DNA from: Lentisphaerales bacterium
GTDB lineage: Bacteria; Verrucomicrobiota; Lentisphaeria; Lentisphaerales; Lentisphaeraceae
DNA length: 60,995 nt
Direction: 5' to 3'
Assembly: GCA_022446985.1 (NCBI GenBank)
Contig: JAKVBD010000024.1
Coordinates: 1-60,995, forward strand
Each line of letters starts with the position of its first letter. Within the stretch, counting starts at the first letter, position 1. The translations under genes were made by a program, and so were the position numbers. A model generated the notes under the pieces. It worked only from the letters and a program-made list of their open reading frames with translations. It had not been told where the DNA came from and searched no databases. Shown here one piece after another: positions 49,529 through 58,471 of this stretch.

Positions 49529-51664
49529 ATGAGCGATAATAATAAAGATAATGGAAATAAAAAAGACGGTGGCGAAGAAAATAATAATGGCCCCACTTTT
49601 CCAAATAAATTGATTTGGTTGATCATTATACTCGTACCACTTCTGCTTTTGATGTTTGAAAGTAAACAAGCAGACGTTAAAAGTCACATGGACCAGATAG
49701 CTTTCGAAGGTCTTTTGAAGTCTGGGAAAGTTTCTAAAGTCACGATTTTACACGAGAAAGGCTATACAAGTTGGACTCCGGCAAACGTAGAAGTCTCTCC
49801 AGAAGTTAAAGGTGAGAATTTCCCAGAACCTAAAAATGGCAAAAAGACCTTAGTTGTGACTCTGTTAACAGAGAGTCTTCCTGGAGTTAAAGATCTTTGT
49901 GATCAATACAACGTTACTTTTGCCAGCGTTCCTCCAAGTGAGGAGACGATGAAAGAAGTATTGGGGATGATTCTTCCTCTACTTGTTATTGTTTTCATAA
50001 TATATTTCCTATTCTCCAGACAACTTAGAAATGCCGGTCGTGGGGCAATGCAGTTTGGTAAAAGTAAAGCAAAACTTATGTCGCCTTCTTCAGAAAAGGT
50101 TACTTTCGCAGATGTCGCTGGTATTGAAGAAGCTCGCAGTGAAGTTGAAGAGATAGTAGACTTTCTTAAAGATCCGGAAAAGTACAGAAACCTTGGTGGC
50201 CGTTTGCCTAAAGGTTGTTTGATGGTTGGCCCTCCGGGAACAGGTAAGACTTTACTTGCTAGAGCCATCGCCGGTGAAGCAAAAGTTCCCTTCTACTCTA
50301 TGAGTGGATCAGACTTTGTTGAAATGTTTGTTGGTGTTGGTGCAAGCCGTGTTCGTGATATGTTCGACCAGGCAAAGAAAAATCAACCATGCATTCTTTT
50401 TATTGATGAGATCGATGCAGTCGGTCGAGCTAGACATGCAAGCGTTGGTGGTGGCGGTGGCCACGATGAAAGAGAGCAGACTTTGAATGCCCTTCTTGTT
50501 GAAATGGATGGCTTTGAGAATCAACATGGTGTGATTATACTCGCTGCGACAAATAGAGCGGATGTACTTGACCCGGCACTTCTGAGACCGGGTCGTTTTG
50601 ATAGACGTATTGTTGTAGACTTACCAGACTTGGAAGGTCGTTTACAAATTTTGAAAGTGCATGCTAGAAGAGTTAAAATGGCCGCTGCCGTAGATCTTCG
50701 CTCAGTTGCGAAAGGTACAGCTGGTTTTGCTGGAGCAGACCTTGCAAACGTTATCAATGAAGCTGCACTCTTAGCTGCTGGTGCAGGTAAAAAAGCAATC
50801 ACTAATGATGACCTTGAAGAAGCTCGAGATAAGGTACGCTGGGGTAAAGAGCGTAAGAGTCGTAAGATGTGTGAAAAAGAGCAGCGTCTAACTGCTTACC
50901 ATGAAGCAGGGCATACGCTAGTAGGTCTTTATTGTGAACATGCTACTCCACTTCATAAAGTGACAATTACTCCCCGTGGAAATGCCTACCTTGGAGCGAC
51001 GATGTATTTGCCAGACAAAGATTCATATACTCAAAGCCGCTCAGAGCTTTTAGATTCGATCGCTGTATCTATGGGTGGACGAATTGCTGAAGAGATTGAG
51101 TTTGGTGAAATCACAAATGGTGCGGCTTCGGACATTCGAAGTGCAACTTCAATAGCACGTCGTATGGTTCGTGATTGGGGAATGAGTGATAATATGGGCT
51201 TCATTCAATATAGTCCTGATGAACAACAACAGCAATATCAATTTACGAATGACTACAGTGACACTACTGGTCGTCAGTTGGATGAAGAAGTTCGTGAAAT
51301 TATTGATGAGCAATTTGATCGAGCGAAAAAGATTCTTATGGATAACCGTGAACAGCTAACTCTGCTTTCTGAGACTCTTCTTAAAAAGGAGACTATGTCT
51401 GCAGTTGAAGTTAAGTCACTGTTGGGTTTAGAGCTAGAGGTAGAAGAACCTGCAGAAAAAGAAGATAAGAAATCATCGGATGACGATGTAACTCCAGATG
51501 AGGGTGCTCCTGTTCTGACTGAAGAGGCTGAGGAAGAAGCTAAAGCTGCAGAAAAAGAAGTTGTTATAGATGATGGTGAGGAGCCGGATGGCAAACCTGT
51601 CGAAGGTGTTGCGACTTTGATGAATGAATCAAACTCTGAAGATAAGCCTTTATCTGATTCATAG
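49529..51664 (+). CDS. ftsH: ATP-dependent zinc metalloprotease FtsH
   Basis: 711 residues: two membrane helices (about 28-43, 146-163) flanking a periplasmic loop; AAA+ domain with Walker A GPPGTGKT (234-241), Walker B '[11 protein letters not shown]' (about 289-299), the pore loop MFVG (266-269) and 'RPGRFDRR' (353-360); zinc site HEAGH (458-462). The C-terminal tail of about 70 residues is very acidic ([20 protein letters not shown]). Forms a hexamer in the inner membrane that degrades misfolded and regulatory proteins. Length is slightly above the common 610-650 because of the tail. A terminator follows. Confidence 0.97.
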   Translation: MSDNNKDNGNKKDGGEENNNGPTFPNKLIWLIIILVPLLLLMFESKQADVKSHMDQIAFEGLLKSGKVSKVTILHEKGYTSWTPANVEVSPEVKGENFPEPKNGKKTLVVTLLTESLPGVKDLCDQYNVTFASVPPSEETMKEVLGMILPLLVIVFIIYFLFSRQLRNAGRGAMQFGKSKAKLMSPSSEKVTFADVAGIEEARSEVEEIVDFLKDPEKYRNLGGRLPKGCLMVGPPGTGKTLLARAIAGEAKVPFYSMSGSDFVEMFVGVGASRVRDMFDQAKKNQPCILFIDEIDAVGRARHASVGGGGGHDEREQTLNALLVEMDGFENQHGVIILAATNRADVLDPALLRPGRFDRRIVVDLPDLEGRLQILKVHARRVKMAAAVDLRSVAKGTAGFAGADLANVINEAALLAAGAGKKAITNDDLEEARDKVRWGKERKSRKMCEKEQRLTAYHEAGHTLVGLYCEHATPLHKVTITPRGNAYLGATMYLPDKDSYTQSRSELLDSIAVSMGGRIAEEIEFGEITNGAASDIRSATSIARRMVRDWGMSDNMGFIQYSPDEQQQQYQFTNDYSDTTGRQLDEEVREIIDEQFDRAKKILMDNREQLTLLSETLLKKETMSAVEVKSLLGLELEVEEPAEKEDKKSSDDDVTPDEGAPVLTEEAEEEAKAAEKEVVIDDGEEPDGKPVEGVATLMNESNSEDKPLSDS

Positions 51665-51683
51665 ACTGAATTAAGAATTGTTA

Positions 51684-51724
51684 TGCGCTAGACAGTATTG
51701 TATGCTTTTAGCGCATTTTTTTTG
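51684..51724 (+). terminator. Rho-independent terminator of ftsH
   Basis: TGCGCTA (51684-51690) and TAGCGCA (51709-51715) form a perfect 7-bp stem, followed by nine or more T residues, 20 bases after the stop codon at 51664. Confidence 0.85.
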
Positions 51725-51837
51725 GTGATTTGATCTCTATTAAAAAAGATGCTAAGTTCTTAGACGCTCATTATACTAAAAAATAGCTATACTTTAAGCT
51801 TAAATATATGATGGATAAGGTAAAAGGAAAAAGTGAC

Positions 51838-52039
51838 TTGCGTTTTTTACATGTCGCTTTATAATATCCACCCCTGAGCATTTGAGGTATGTAAATTGCT
51901 TAGGTAGATACTTCATAGTAGAAGTAAAATGGGCAATTCCCCAGCAGGCTTAATAAGTTGGTTGTGAGCTTGTATAGTAAAGCAATATATAGTCCGGTTA
52001 TAGGAACCACTAATTGTACAGTAACGTGTAGGTCAAAAA
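51838..52039 (+). promoter_or_regulatory. Promoter and long structured leader of the HPr-NusG-like operon
   Basis: The best promoter is TTGCGT (51838-51843), 16 bases, TATAAT (51860-51865), giving a leader of about 165 bases before the TTG start at 52040. The leader can fold: AATTGC/GCAATT around an inner TACTTC/GAAGTA hairpin (about 51894-51940), and TAGT..GGTT/AACC..ACTA (about 51989-52012). No known riboswitch was recognised. The remaining stretch 51725-51837 is AT-rich without features. Confidence 0.45.
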
Positions 52040-52309
52040 TTGAGTGTAGAAGTAGAAGTAGAAGTATTAAATAAGCTTGGGTTGCATGCTCGACCTGCTG
52101 CTATGCTTGTACGTCAGGCTATGGGATCTCAATCAGAAGTTTACCTTGAAAAAGATGGCGAGCGCGTGAATGCGAAAAGCATAATGAGCATCATGGGTTT
52201 TGCCGCTTGCAAAGGTACCTCTATTCGTATTATTGCAGATGGGCCGGATGAAAAAGATGCAGTCGATTCTTTGGCGAACCTTTTTAAGGATAAGTTCGGC
52301 GAAGAGTAA
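52040..52309 (+). CDS. ptsH: HPr phosphocarrier protein
   Basis: 89 residues from a TTG start (AGGT about seven bases upstream). Contains the phosphorylated His in 'LGLHARPAAMLV' (H16) and the regulatory Ser site 'AKSIMSIM' (S47), as in HPr proteins that HprK/P controls, rather than a minimal NPr. Passes phosphate from enzyme I to EIIA or acts in regulation. No enzyme I, EII or hprK gene lies in the window. Its stop shares one base with the ATG of the NusG-like gene (TAATG), so the two are coupled, an unusual pairing. Confidence 0.93.
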   Translation: MSVEVEVEVLNKLGLHARPAAMLVRQAMGSQSEVYLEKDGERVNAKSIMSIMGFAACKGTSIRIIADGPDEKDAVDSLANLFKDKFGEE

Positions 52310-52827
52310 TGGAATTCAGTATTTCTGATGATCGGATATGGCTTCCGGTTCATACTAAACCACGTTGCGAGAAAAAATTTTTTCTTTTTTGTGATAAGTA
52401 CAATGTTACAGCATATCTCCCTTTAAAAGTTAAATTACGATCTAAAGGCAGGGGAACTGTTCGAAGCGAGCTACCCATGTTTCCGGGTTATGTTTTTGCA
52501 TGTATGAACGAGGCAGAAAAGACCACTCTTTCGCGCACAGGGCATATAGTCAATTACATTTCACTTAGCAAAGATCAGGAACAACGTCTTTGTCAAGATT
52601 TGAAGAGTATTCGCATCTTGGAAGGTATGCAGGAGACTGAAGAGCTTTTCGTTTCTCCAGAAATTGAAAAAGGCAAGGAAATAATAATTTCAGCCGGTCC
52701 TTTAAGAGGCCTGAATGGTATAGTTCACCGCCGGAAAAGTGCACATAGAATTGTTGTAAATGTTGAGATGATTAGTCATTCGGTAGTTATGGAACTCGAT
52801 GTTGCCGACGTAGAGCTTGACTTATAA
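52309..52827 (+). CDS. NusG-family transcription elongation/antitermination factor (RfaH/UpxY-like paralogue)
   Basis: 172 residues. NGN domain at about 10-105: 'WLPVHTKPRCEKKFFLFCDK', 'VTAYLPLKVKLRS', 'ELPMFPGYVFACM' (the FPGYVF signature). KOW domain at about 115-172: 'EIEKGKEIIISAGPLRGLNG', 'VEMISHSVVMELDVADVEL'. It lacks the usual neighbours of the housekeeping nusG (secE, rplK), so it is probably a specialised paralogue. These load onto RNA polymerase at specific operons, often for polysaccharide or surface gene clusters. Translationally coupled to HPr. Confidence 0.9.
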   Translation: MEFSISDDRIWLPVHTKPRCEKKFFLFCDKYNVTAYLPLKVKLRSKGRGTVRSELPMFPGYVFACMNEAEKTTLSRTGHIVNYISLSKDQEQRLCQDLKSIRILEGMQETEELFVSPEIEKGKEIIISAGPLRGLNGIVHRRKSAHRIVVNVEMISHSVVMELDVADVELDL

Positions 52828-52872
52828 CCATTATTTTTGAAGATCAAGTTTACCCCCTATCTATAGCTTCTT

Positions 52873-53140
52873 TTACCTTTCCTTGATTATTAAAAGCCCA
52901 GTATCCTGCTGCTGCCGATATATTAAGTTACGAATAAAGTGAGAAGGCTTGGTATGCTCTTTATAAGCCTGTACAGTTGCGTCGGTACGTTTGTGTTTTC
53001 TGGCACAGACTCGAGTGCAAAAACCTTCTCCAGAATCTTGGATGATGCACTCTTGGCAAATATTTAAAGCAGTTAAGGCAGGGACTTGCAGCATCTATAT
53101 CGGGTTGATTTGAGCAGACTTTATTTTCCATATTAGCCAT
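52873..53140 (-). pseudogene. Small Cys-rich protein, apparently frameshifted
   Basis: The start with a good ribosome-binding site (CGGAG, seven bases before the ATG at 53140) reads 'MANMENKVCSNQPDIDAASP' and 'CLNC', then loses sense. The other frame (ATG at 53094, no ribosome site) continues 'NICQECIIQDSGEGFCTRVC', 'ARKHKRTDATVQAYKEHTKP' to a stop at 52873. Joined, they give about 85 residues with seven or more Cys in CxxC-like spacing, suggesting a small zinc or iron-sulfur protein. A one-base error near 53045-53095 (sequencing or real) best explains it. Family unknown. Confidence 0.5.
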
Positions 53141-53200
53141 AAGAGTTCTCCGTTTATAATTAAATCAAAAGATATGAACAAGTTTATCGATTTGCTGCTC

Positions 53201-53230
53201 TTGACAGGGGCTATAGAATTAAGGAATATT
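53201..53230 (+). promoter_or_regulatory. Promoter of the DUF4404-like gene
   Basis: TTGACA (53201-53206) with GAATAT/AATATT 17-18 bases downstream (53224-53230), followed by AAAGGAG five bases before the ATG at 53247. A consensus -35 with an imperfect -10. Confidence 0.5.
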
Positions 53231-53246
53231 TTATAAAGGAGAATTT

Positions 53247-53579
53247 ATGATTGAAGAAAAATTAAATAGAATTGAAGAAAAAATTCGCCAAGCACCTTCT
53301 ATGCAGGATGAAAATAAGGAGTCAGTCCTTAATTTGCTTGAAGACTTAAAAGAGGAGTTGCAGAGCGTTTCAAGGGAAGATTCAGAGCGTTTATCAAGCA
53401 CTGGTAGCTTTGCTGAAGCCGGTACGAACGAGGTCGTTCGTGAAGGTGGAGATAAAGGGATTTTAGATATAGCTCTAAATGGAGTACGCGAGTCTGTAAA
53501 GGAGTTTGAAGAATCTCACCCAAAATTAGTTCAGGTTATGAACTCTATTTGTACTCAATTATCTAATTCTGGTCTTTGA
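53247..53579 (+). CDS. DUF4404-like small helical protein
   Basis: 110 residues, all helical: 'NRIEEKIRQAPSMQDENKES', 'VLNLLEDLKEELQSV', and the C-terminal 'SVKEFEESHPKLVQVMNSIC', with FE-x-x-HP near the end, the mark of DUF4404. Function unknown in the family. A strong ribosome site and its own promoter suggest good expression. Its 3' end overlaps the transglutaminase gene (opposite strand) by 21 bases. Confidence 0.75.
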   Translation: MIEEKLNRIEEKIRQAPSMQDENKESVLNLLEDLKEELQSVSREDSERLSSTGSFAEAGTNEVVREGGDKGILDIALNGVRESVKEFEESHPKLVQVMNSICTQLSNSGL

Positions 53580-55658
53580 TAAAACTCTTAACTTCTTTTG
53601 TATCTCTTTGAGTGTATCAGGCGATCTACGATTCTTATCATACCTTAAAAGTTCATATTCTTTTAAACAGCTTGCATACTTTAAGGATATCTCATCAGCT
53701 CTATTTTCGAGAAATTTGATCATTTCTCTTAAAGTTGTACATGGCTTTTTACTGAAGCCTTCTAGTTTACTGAGTTTACGAAGGATTTTAGAGAATTCTT
53801 GATTAACTGCGTAGAATTCAGGATCTTTGATCGCCTTGTTTCTTTTAAATTTTCGCCACCACAATATAAAAATTAAAGTAATAAGTGAAAAGGTGGCCTT
53901 GATTGGAGTATTTGTAAACCAAAAGAAGAAATCGAAAACTGAACCTAAAAACAGAATGATTGACTCTGCAAAGAAACCTCTGACTATTTTTGCGATCATC
54001 TCTTGCCAGCGGCCTGCCAGGTTATCCCATATGGCAGAAAAAGAATTAAATTTTGGTTTTCCTTGTGGTAAATTTGCTGGTGGGGTTGGCTCCATAAGTT
54101 TCCATGACTGACTTTGTGAGTCGTAATATTCTACCCAGGCATGTAGATCCATTGATCGACCAACAAAATAGCTTCCAGAAGGGTGTTCTTCCTGGCAGTA
54201 AAAACCGGTTACATAACGAGCGGGAATACCTTTGCTGCGCAGAATCATGATTGAAGTTGTTGCGTAAAGTTCACAATGCCCTTCCTTCTTTTCTAAGAAG
54301 GCGTATACCGGGTCAAGTTTATAATCAAGTTTAGCATTTAGTGAGTATTTAAAGCCGTTACTGGGGAAGAATTTTACAATTTCTTTTGCGACGATATTAG
54401 GGTCTTGCGAGCTTATGAATTTAAACCTTTCTATAAGATCAGCTCGCATATTTGAGGAGGGTACTTGTAGGTAAGTGGCTAAGTTTTTCGAGGTTAATTC
54501 AGGTCCAGGGAAGGCGTCATCTCCCTTAGAAGATTGCGTATTGTATATAGTTAAGCCTCCGGAAAAGTCTAAGCCTTTGCCACTGACTGTGCCATCTGAA
54601 GTTTGTTCTAAGCCATCACATTTGAGTTCAAGGTAGTTGCTTGAACCTCTATGAAGGAGAGTGTTTACTTTGAAATCACTGGAGTAGTAAATATCCATTT
54701 TCTTTAAGCTGTTTTTATCAGGTTGCGGATAGCCTTGAAAAGAAAATGTACTGTGGGTGTATTCATGGTCTTCGGTGAGGAGTGGCATAGTACTTGGTTT
54801 AGTGTCACTAACCCAGTCACCAGTATGATAAAATTCGTAACTTCGACTTCTAAGATAGCCTGGGATTTCAGAAGATTTCACTCGAATAAATACAGTATCC
54901 AGATCGAGGTTTTTTGACATATAACTGTGTTTAAGAGTTATTTTCTCATTGAAAGCTTGAGTTTGCCGCTGCATTCGGAATTGACTGGCCCAGCGAACAA
55001 TTGACGACTCTAGTTGGCGGGACATTGGTACCAAGTTCGTCACTGTGGGTTTATAAAATAAGAAAGTCCCGAATAGGCACAGAGCGATTAAAATGTATTT
55101 TAAGAAGCTCCATTTAAGGGAAGGTAGTTTAGTAACTTTCAGTTTATTTTGGCTACGATTCATTAAAAAGTAAAAAGGCGGAATGCAGAGGAAAATTGAG
55201 ATAAGGTACACAAACTTTATGTTTTCTAAGTCACCTAAGCTCGCAGGAATCGGAAGAGTGATAACTTCATGACCTTCATTTATATCTCCACTCATCATGA
55301 TTGCGAAAATAGAGAGGATTAATGTGAGTGAAGTTATTGTAGGTTTGTCATCAAAAAAAGTAGCTGCCATCGATAGTACAAGCATAGCTGGTACTCCAAG
55401 TTCAGATGGAGTTAGATGAAATCTATTTTCAATTTTCACAAATGCATTGAAAAGAGTCACTACTGTAAAGGCAATGACTATAGAGTAGATGACTGAACGT
55501 GGTGTTATAGCTATGGGTTGTTTTCTGGCAATGACTATGAGGCTAATTAGCATGCCCAGTATTGCCATATGCATTGTATCTGTAACAAATGAAAAGAACA
55601 TGGCGGGTACCATGAAGGCCCAGCAACGAAAGAAAACCATTTTTTGTCTTTCAGTCAC
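53559..55658 (-). CDS. Membrane transglutaminase-like protein (DUF3488 + transglutaminase core)
   Basis: 699 residues from a GTG that directly follows the DUF58 stop. The N-terminal half has about seven membrane helices (DUF3488-type, about 10-210); then a periplasmic region; then the transglutaminase core with the Cys-His-Asp triad: 'KEGHCELYATTSIMILRSKG' (Cys at about 461), 'GIPARYVTGFY', 'MDLHAWVEYYD'. A further membrane helix (IILFLGSVFDFFFWF) and a cytoplasmic C-terminal domain follow. Encoded with MoxR and DUF58 in most bacteria; probably acts on periplasmic protein substrates. Last gene of the four-gene operon. Confidence 0.92.
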   Translation of the reverse strand: MTERQKMVFFRCWAFMVPAMFFSFVTDTMHMAILGMLISLIVIARKQPIAITPRSVIYSIVIAFTVVTLFNAFVKIENRFHLTPSELGVPAMLVLSMAATFFDDKPTITSLTLILSIFAIMMSGDINEGHEVITLPIPASLGDLENIKFVYLISIFLCIPPFYFLMNRSQNKLKVTKLPSLKWSFLKYILIALCLFGTFLFYKPTVTNLVPMSRQLESSIVRWASQFRMQRQTQAFNEKITLKHSYMSKNLDLDTVFIRVKSSEIPGYLRSRSYEFYHTGDWVSDTKPSTMPLLTEDHEYTHSTFSFQGYPQPDKNSLKKMDIYYSSDFKVNTLLHRGSSNYLELKCDGLEQTSDGTVSGKGLDFSGGLTIYNTQSSKGDDAFPGPELTSKNLATYLQVPSSNMRADLIERFKFISSQDPNIVAKEIVKFFPSNGFKYSLNAKLDYKLDPVYAFLEKKEGHCELYATTSIMILRSKGIPARYVTGFYCQEEHPSGSYFVGRSMDLHAWVEYYDSQSQSWKLMEPTPPANLPQGKPKFNSFSAIWDNLAGRWQEMIAKIVRGFFAESIILFLGSVFDFFFWFTNTPIKATFSLITLIFILWWRKFKRNKAIKDPEFYAVNQEFSKILRKLSKLEGFSKKPCTTLREMIKFLENRADEISLKYASCLKEYELLRYDKNRRSPDTLKEIQKKLRVLSKTRIR

Positions 55659-56972
55659 TTAAAGATCTCCAAGGCTTTCATTTTTCATATTGCTGTAAGA
55701 TAGAAAGGTCCAGGGTCCAGCTTCAGTTGGAGGAGTGCTTCCAAGGAGGAAAATTCGCAAGGATAGATCTGCTTTCGTGAGTTTTTCGATTAGTTCTCGA
55801 CGTGATTGGTCTAAATTTAAGAGGACTAAGATGAGGCCTTTGGTTTCTTCTAGTTTTGCCAGTAAATGAGGCTTGAGGTCAAACTTCTGTAATTTACGGA
55901 CATCCTTTATTTCAGAGCATTCTTCCATAATTTTATTGTGGATAGCAGTTACGTCAGTTCCAGTGAAAGAGAATTCGTCATCGCATGTTATTAAGTTTTT
56001 GATTCTGTAGTTTTGCTTTTTAGCATATTCACTGATTCCTGCTAAAAATGAAATAGCTCTTTCAAAGTTTATTTGGATATCGTTATATTTGCTGATTAAA
56101 TTAACAGGCATACAGTTATCGAATATTACAGATAAGGCAGGTTGACCTTCATCAGTCATTTCTCGAATAATAGGAATATTTGTTTTTGCCCAGCTGTTCC
56201 AGTGAATGTGGCGTGGGTTATCTCCATAGCGGAATTCTCGGCAAGAAGTAAATTCCATACCATTGCCGTCTGTAGCAGACGCCAAGTTCTGTTCATTTTC
56301 ACCAGTGATAAAGTTTAAATCTATACGGTTTATATGCATTGGCCTTGGGAGCACTCGAACCTCTCGTGATCCTGTACCGAATTTTCCCCATTTGCAGAGT
56401 CCAAAAGGAAAGGAGCTTTCGACAAAAACTTCAGGTAGAAAAAATAGCCCGCGGTTTTTGAAGACAATTTTACTTTCTTCTTTAATTTCAGTTCCTGGAG
56501 GCAGTGAAGGAATAGTGACAACTTTTTTCATGCGACTGCCTGGGTAGTGGATGCAATCCAACTTTAAGTCGTAGACGGGTAATGAACTTTCATTTTTAAA
56601 TTCGTAATAAACTGGAATAGTCACACCGCAAGTAGCCAAAGCGGGTATTTGCCTCTTGACTTTAAAGCGTGGTTTAAAAATATAACCAACAATAAAATTT
56701 ATGAAGTAAAGAGCAATAAGAGAAAAAGCTATGAAGGACATGGCCAGTTTTGTGTCAAACATGCAGTAGGAGAGCATCAGAACACCAATGAGAATCATGA
56801 TGCGCCCAATTAAAGTCAAATGAGTATTGATTAAGTAATGCATCCAATAAAGGAATGTTAAGGTTGCCGATTGGTAGCCTACAAAACGTGGTATTTTGAG
56901 AGCACCCATGTTTTGGGGCCCCCTTTCAAACCACTTTTTGAATCGATTATATGCCTTTATTGGGTTCTTCAT
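55659..56972 (-). CDS. DUF58 membrane protein (MoxR-associated)
   Basis: 437 residues. Two membrane helices near the N-terminus (about 45-90), then a beta-rich region and the DUF58 signature 'REFRYGDNPRHIHWNSWAKT' (about 236-255), followed by a VWA-like domain beginning 'ALSVIFDNCMPV' with an incomplete MIDAS (D-x-S region altered to 'FDNCM'). DUF58 proteins partner MoxR ATPases, which act as chaperones for metal-containing complexes and stress responses. It sits 13 bases after moxR and directly before the transglutaminase gene. Confidence 0.92.
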   Translation of the reverse strand: MKNPIKAYNRFKKWFERGPQNMGALKIPRFVGYQSATLTFLYWMHYLINTHLTLIGRIMILIGVLMLSYCMFDTKLAMSFIAFSLIALYFINFIVGYIFKPRFKVKRQIPALATCGVTIPVYYEFKNESSLPVYDLKLDCIHYPGSRMKKVVTIPSLPPGTEIKEESKIVFKNRGLFFLPEVFVESSFPFGLCKWGKFGTGSREVRVLPRPMHINRIDLNFITGENEQNLASATDGNGMEFTSCREFRYGDNPRHIHWNSWAKTNIPIIREMTDEGQPALSVIFDNCMPVNLISKYNDIQINFERAISFLAGISEYAKKQNYRIKNLITCDDEFSFTGTDVTAIHNKIMEECSEIKDVRKLQKFDLKPHLLAKLEETKGLILVLLNLDQSRRELIEKLTKADLSLRIFLLGSTPPTEAGPWTFLSYSNMKNESLGDL

Positions 56973-56985
56973 AGAATCCCTTACA

Positions 56986-57933
56986 CTAGAGAGGTGTTTG
57001 AGTTTTTTGAACTATATCAGAAATTATATCTGCTTTTGAAACTCCTGAGTGCATCGTTTGATTATTTAACATGATGCGGTGAGCAAGAACAGGAAGAGCG
57101 ATTTTTTGGATGTCGTCCGGGATGACATAATTGCGGTTGTTAACAAAAGCAATGGCTTGAGCACAGCGACTGATCATAAGTGAAGAACGCGGGCTGGCAC
57201 CAAGGCGAAGACGCCCATCTTCTCTTGTTGAACGGATAATGGCCAGTAAGTAGCGGCTTACAGACTCTTCTATTTCTATGTGTCTGACAAGATCTTGCAT
57301 TTTGCGTATTTCATCACAGGAAATGACGGGCTTTATGTCATCTAGTGGGTTGTGATCTTTACGGGACTTGAGCATTTCAAGCTCAGCTTCCAGATCGGGG
57401 TAATCGAGTCCAAACTGTATGGCAAAACGGTCTAGCTGAGCTTCCGGCAAAGGATAAGTGCCGTGAAAGTCAACAGGGTTCTGGGTGGCAATAACTAAAA
57501 ATGGTGGCTTTAAAGAAAATTTTTCGCCAGCAACAGTTACTTGGGTTTCACTCATTGCTTCAAGTAATGCTGATTGTGTTCTTGGTGAGGCACGATTGAT
57601 TTCATCTGCAAGTAAAACGTTACTGAAGACAGGACCTTCCTTAAATTTGAATTCACCGGTATTGGGATTATAGACCGGACTGCCAGTAATATCGGAAGGC
57701 AGTAAATCGGGAGTAAATTGAATTCTTTGAAAATCTGCACTTATAGATTTCGCGAGTGCCTTTGCTAAAGTTGTTTTACCAACTCCGGGAACATCTTCAA
57801 GAAGGGCATGACCATTAGCTAGAAGGGACATTATAAGTAATTCGATAGCCTCATCTTTACCCTGTATTGCTTTCGCAAGGCTATGTCTTAGAGAAGAGAC
57901 TTTTTCCATGTACGCGGGGAACTCTGCAGTCAT
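56986..57933 (-). CDS. MoxR-family AAA+ ATPase
   Basis: 315 residues. Walker A 'EDVPGVGKTTLAKALA' (46-61), Walker B 'LLADEINRASPRTQSALLEA' (106-125), sensor 1 'FLVIATQNPVDFHGTYPLPE', 'AQLDRF' with the Arg finger, and the C-terminal lid 'LGASPRSSLMISRCAQAIAF' (sensor 2). Complete and typical. Works with the DUF58 partner as a chaperone-like ATPase. ATG overlaps the regulator's stop (ATGA), so its synthesis is coupled to the HTH protein. Confidence 0.95.
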   Translation of the reverse strand: MTAEFPAYMEKVSSLRHSLAKAIQGKDEAIELLIMSLLANGHALLEDVPGVGKTTLAKALAKSISADFQRIQFTPDLLPSDITGSPVYNPNTGEFKFKEGPVFSNVLLADEINRASPRTQSALLEAMSETQVTVAGEKFSLKPPFLVIATQNPVDFHGTYPLPEAQLDRFAIQFGLDYPDLEAELEMLKSRKDHNPLDDIKPVISCDEIRKMQDLVRHIEIEESVSRYLLAIIRSTREDGRLRLGASPRSSLMISRCAQAIAFVNNRNYVIPDDIQKIALPVLAHRIMLNNQTMHSGVSKADIISDIVQKTQTPL

Positions 57934-58367
57934 TCTTCGATCTCCTCAACTTCTTCTTCTGATTGTTTCAAAAGGTTATTTAAGTGTTCTGTGTCGCCAT
58001 TTAATTGAATATGCCCACAATTTGCACACATTGAAGACTTAAGACCAACCGTACTGGTTTTAAAAGTCCAAAATTTTGCCTCTTCAGGAACAAAATAAAG
58101 AAGGCCAGTACTTTGACATTTGCCATTGATGATCTTATTAGAGCCGCATTGGCTACAGCGAGGTTTGTTTTTTAGGGTCTTAACAGAATGGTGGACGACA
58201 ACTACTTCGTCGAGGTCTTCTTGTAAAAAGCGAGTTGAGTCACCTATTTTCCGGAAAGTGATTTTACCGTCTCGCATCCAACGGTATAAAGTGGGTTCGC
58301 CGATCTGTAAGTAGTCAGCAGCTTCTTTGATGGTGAACCAGTCAGGTCGATTGGAAATATTGGACAT
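57930..58367 (-). CDS. HTH (excisionase/MerR-like) regulator with C-terminal zinc ribbon
   Basis: 145 residues. The HTH_17-type domain (about 9-55) 'WFTIKEAADYLQIGEPTLYR', 'WMRDGKITFRKIGDSTRFLQ' has the winged-helix form that binds one site per 10 bp. A zinc ribbon spans about 71-117: Cys71, Cys74 (CSQC), Cys84, and Cys114, Cys117 (CANC). An acidic tail follows. Start supported by AAGAGG seven bases before ATG. First gene of the operon, so probably an autoregulator. Tandem decamers at its promoter recur at the alpha-2-macroglobulin operon, making it the candidate regulator of both (inference). Confidence 0.85.
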   Translation of the reverse strand: MSNISNRPDWFTIKEAADYLQIGEPTLYRWMRDGKITFRKIGDSTRFLQEDLDEVVVVHHSVKTLKNKPRCSQCGSNKIINGKCQSTGLLYFVPEEAKFWTFKTSTVGLKSSMCANCGHIQLNGDTEHLNNLLKQSEEEVEEIEE

Positions 58368-58396
58368 TTAAAGCCTCTTAAAATCTTCTAATAGGT

Positions 58397-58434
58397 ATTA
58401 TATCTGAATTATTATATACTTTCAAATACTTTCA
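58397..58434 (-). promoter_or_regulatory. Promoter with tandem decamers ahead of the HTH-MoxR operon
   Basis: On the minus strand: TGAAAGTATT (58425-58434) and TGAAAGTATA (58415-58424) in exact tandem. Their junction contains TTGAAA (58420-58425) as a -35, 17 bases before a perfect -10 TATAAT (58397-58402). A protein bound to the decamers would cover the -35, so repression is expected, or activation if it touches RNA polymerase from there. The leader to the ATG at 58367 is about 22 bases. Confidence 0.7.
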
Positions 58435-58471
58435 CTTTTAGCAGGCCATTAATTTTAAATGGCTCTAGTAG

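Noticed and set aside
51860..52039. 6S RNA or a known riboswitch in the leader of HPr
   Set aside because: No long rod with a central bubble, and no recognisable aptamer core; kept only as a folded leader.
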